Part shown: piece after piece, positions 5,529-5,919 of the stretch
Layout of the letters: every line of letters starts with the position of its first letter
How positions within the stretch are numbered: position 1 is the first letter of the stretch
From: Limnohabitans sp.
GTDB lineage: Bacteria; Pseudomonadota; Gammaproteobacteria; Burkholderiales; Burkholderiaceae_C
Assembly: GCA_021731425.1 (NCBI GenBank)
Contig: JAKFXJ010000149.1
Location: 1-5,919 of the forward strand
DNA: 5,919 nt
Reading direction: 5' to 3'
The notes under the pieces: model-generated
The model's database searches: none
The model's input: the letters and a program-made list of their open reading frames with translations, nothing else
Told to the model about the DNA's origin: nothing
Made by a program: the position numbers and the translations under genes

Positions 5529-5919
5529 ATGAGTCCTCAAGAGATGAAATCGCCCCGTGCCTGGACCGTGTCAGCGCTGTGCCGCGCTGTGGCCGATAGC
5601 CTGGATGCCCAGTTCAATCCGGTCAGTGTGCGTGGTGAGATTTCTGGGTTTTCACGCGCCGCAAGTGGGCATTGTTATTTTTCCATTAAGGATGACACGG
5701 GCCAGATCCGCTGCGCCATGTTTCGGCGAGCCGCCAGTTTGATGGACTTTGCCCCGCGCGATGGCGAATTGGTCGAGGTGCGTGGTCGTTTGGGCGTGTA
5801 CGAAGCCCGGGGCGATCTGCAGCTGATTGTTGAATCCATGGAGCGCGCAGGGCAGGGCGCGCTCCATGGATTCAACAATCAGCTGCAGATCGCCCCGGGC
5901 TTCGTACACGCCCAAACGA
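5529..5919 (+). CDS. xseA: Exonuclease VII large subunit, N-terminal part only
   Basis: XseA with XseB forms exonuclease VII, a cytoplasmic nuclease that degrades single-stranded DNA from both ends in repair. Only the first 112 residues look native: an OB-fold (tRNA_anti-like) nucleic-acid-binding domain with WTVSALCRAV at 12-21, VRGEISGFSRAASGHCYFSIKD at 34-55, IRCAMFRR at 60-67 and GELVEVRGRLGVYEARGDLQLI at 79-100, ending in ERAGQGAL (105-112), which matches the family. The full protein is usually 400-460 residues, so the catalytic region lies beyond the window. After about 5864 the frame stays open but encodes the reverse complement of upstream xseA (HGFNNQLQIAPG...), unlike the expected continuation. 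That tail is probably not real protein. Transcribed divergently from exbB. Confidence 0.93.
   Translation, partial: MSPQEMKSPRAWTVSALCRAVADSLDAQFNPVSVRGEISGFSRAASGHCYFSIKDDTGQIRCAMFRRAASLMDFAPRDGELVEVRGRLGVYEARGDLQLIVESMERAGQGALHGFNNQLQIAPGFVHAQT
5786..5919. repeat. Perfect 63-bp inverted repeat at the window end (probable fold-back artefact)
   Basis: Arms at 5786-5848 and 5857-5919 are exact reverse complements over 63 bp, separated by the 8-nt spacer AGGGCAGG. The second arm reaches the last base of the window, so its true length is unknown. The left arm is ordinary xseA coding sequence. At the centre is a short 8-bp dyad, GAGCGCGC/GCGCGCTC, which the native gene would have anyway because it encodes the conserved ERAGQGAL. 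This is what a 3' end folding back and copying itself, or an assembler turning round at a contig end, would produce. Confidence 0.97.

Noticed and set aside
5786..5919. Mobile element terminal repeat or intrinsic terminator
   Set aside because: The left arm is conserved xseA coding sequence, there is no transposase or T-tract, and the second arm is its exact copy reaching the window edge.

Overview
The window looks like a chromosomal housekeeping segment from a betaproteobacterium, most likely order Burkholderiales and probably family Comamonadaceae (Limnohabitans/Rhodoferax/Polaromonas-like). This placement is inferred from protein sequence character, the high G+C coding style, the CTGT-N8-ACAG type SOS box and the gene order; no database search was possible. 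Apart from xseA, every gene recognised lies on the minus strand.

Layout, left to right: a small uncharacterised protein gene running off the left edge (about 1-269, minus); lexA (381-1052, minus) with a near-ideal SOS box over its own promoter; an intergenic strip with the adk terminator; adk (1276-1932, minus); then a closely packed envelope cluster read right to left as exbB (4556-5173), exbD (4122-4544), lpxK (3123-4115), a ycaR/Trm112-like gene (2844-3050) and kdsB (2039-2833). A 355-bp intergenic region (5174-5528) separates exbB from the divergent 5' part of xseA (from 5529, plus), which runs off the right edge.

Functionally, lpxK (lipid A 4'-kinase) and kdsB (CMP-Kdo synthesis) supply two steps of lipopolysaccharide inner-core/lipid A biogenesis. 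They sit in what is probably one transcript with an ExbB/ExbD proton-driven motor pair and the small YcaR-type protein. adk maintains adenylate balance. LexA represses the SOS regulon. XseA is the large subunit of exonuclease VII, a DNA repair nuclease.

The most striking structural signal is a perfect 63-bp inverted repeat with an 8-nt spacer occupying the last 134 bases. It begins inside xseA and its second arm replaces the expected xseA coding sequence. A short native palindrome in xseA sits exactly at its centre, so a fold-back artefact of amplification or assembly is the likeliest reading. The exbB-xseA intergenic region is the least ordinary DNA here: an inverted repeat, a 12-bp palindrome, a perfect DnaA box, a 79% A+T block and an open frame whose stop overlaps the xseA start. 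I see no convincing new defence, mobile or biosynthetic system in the window.
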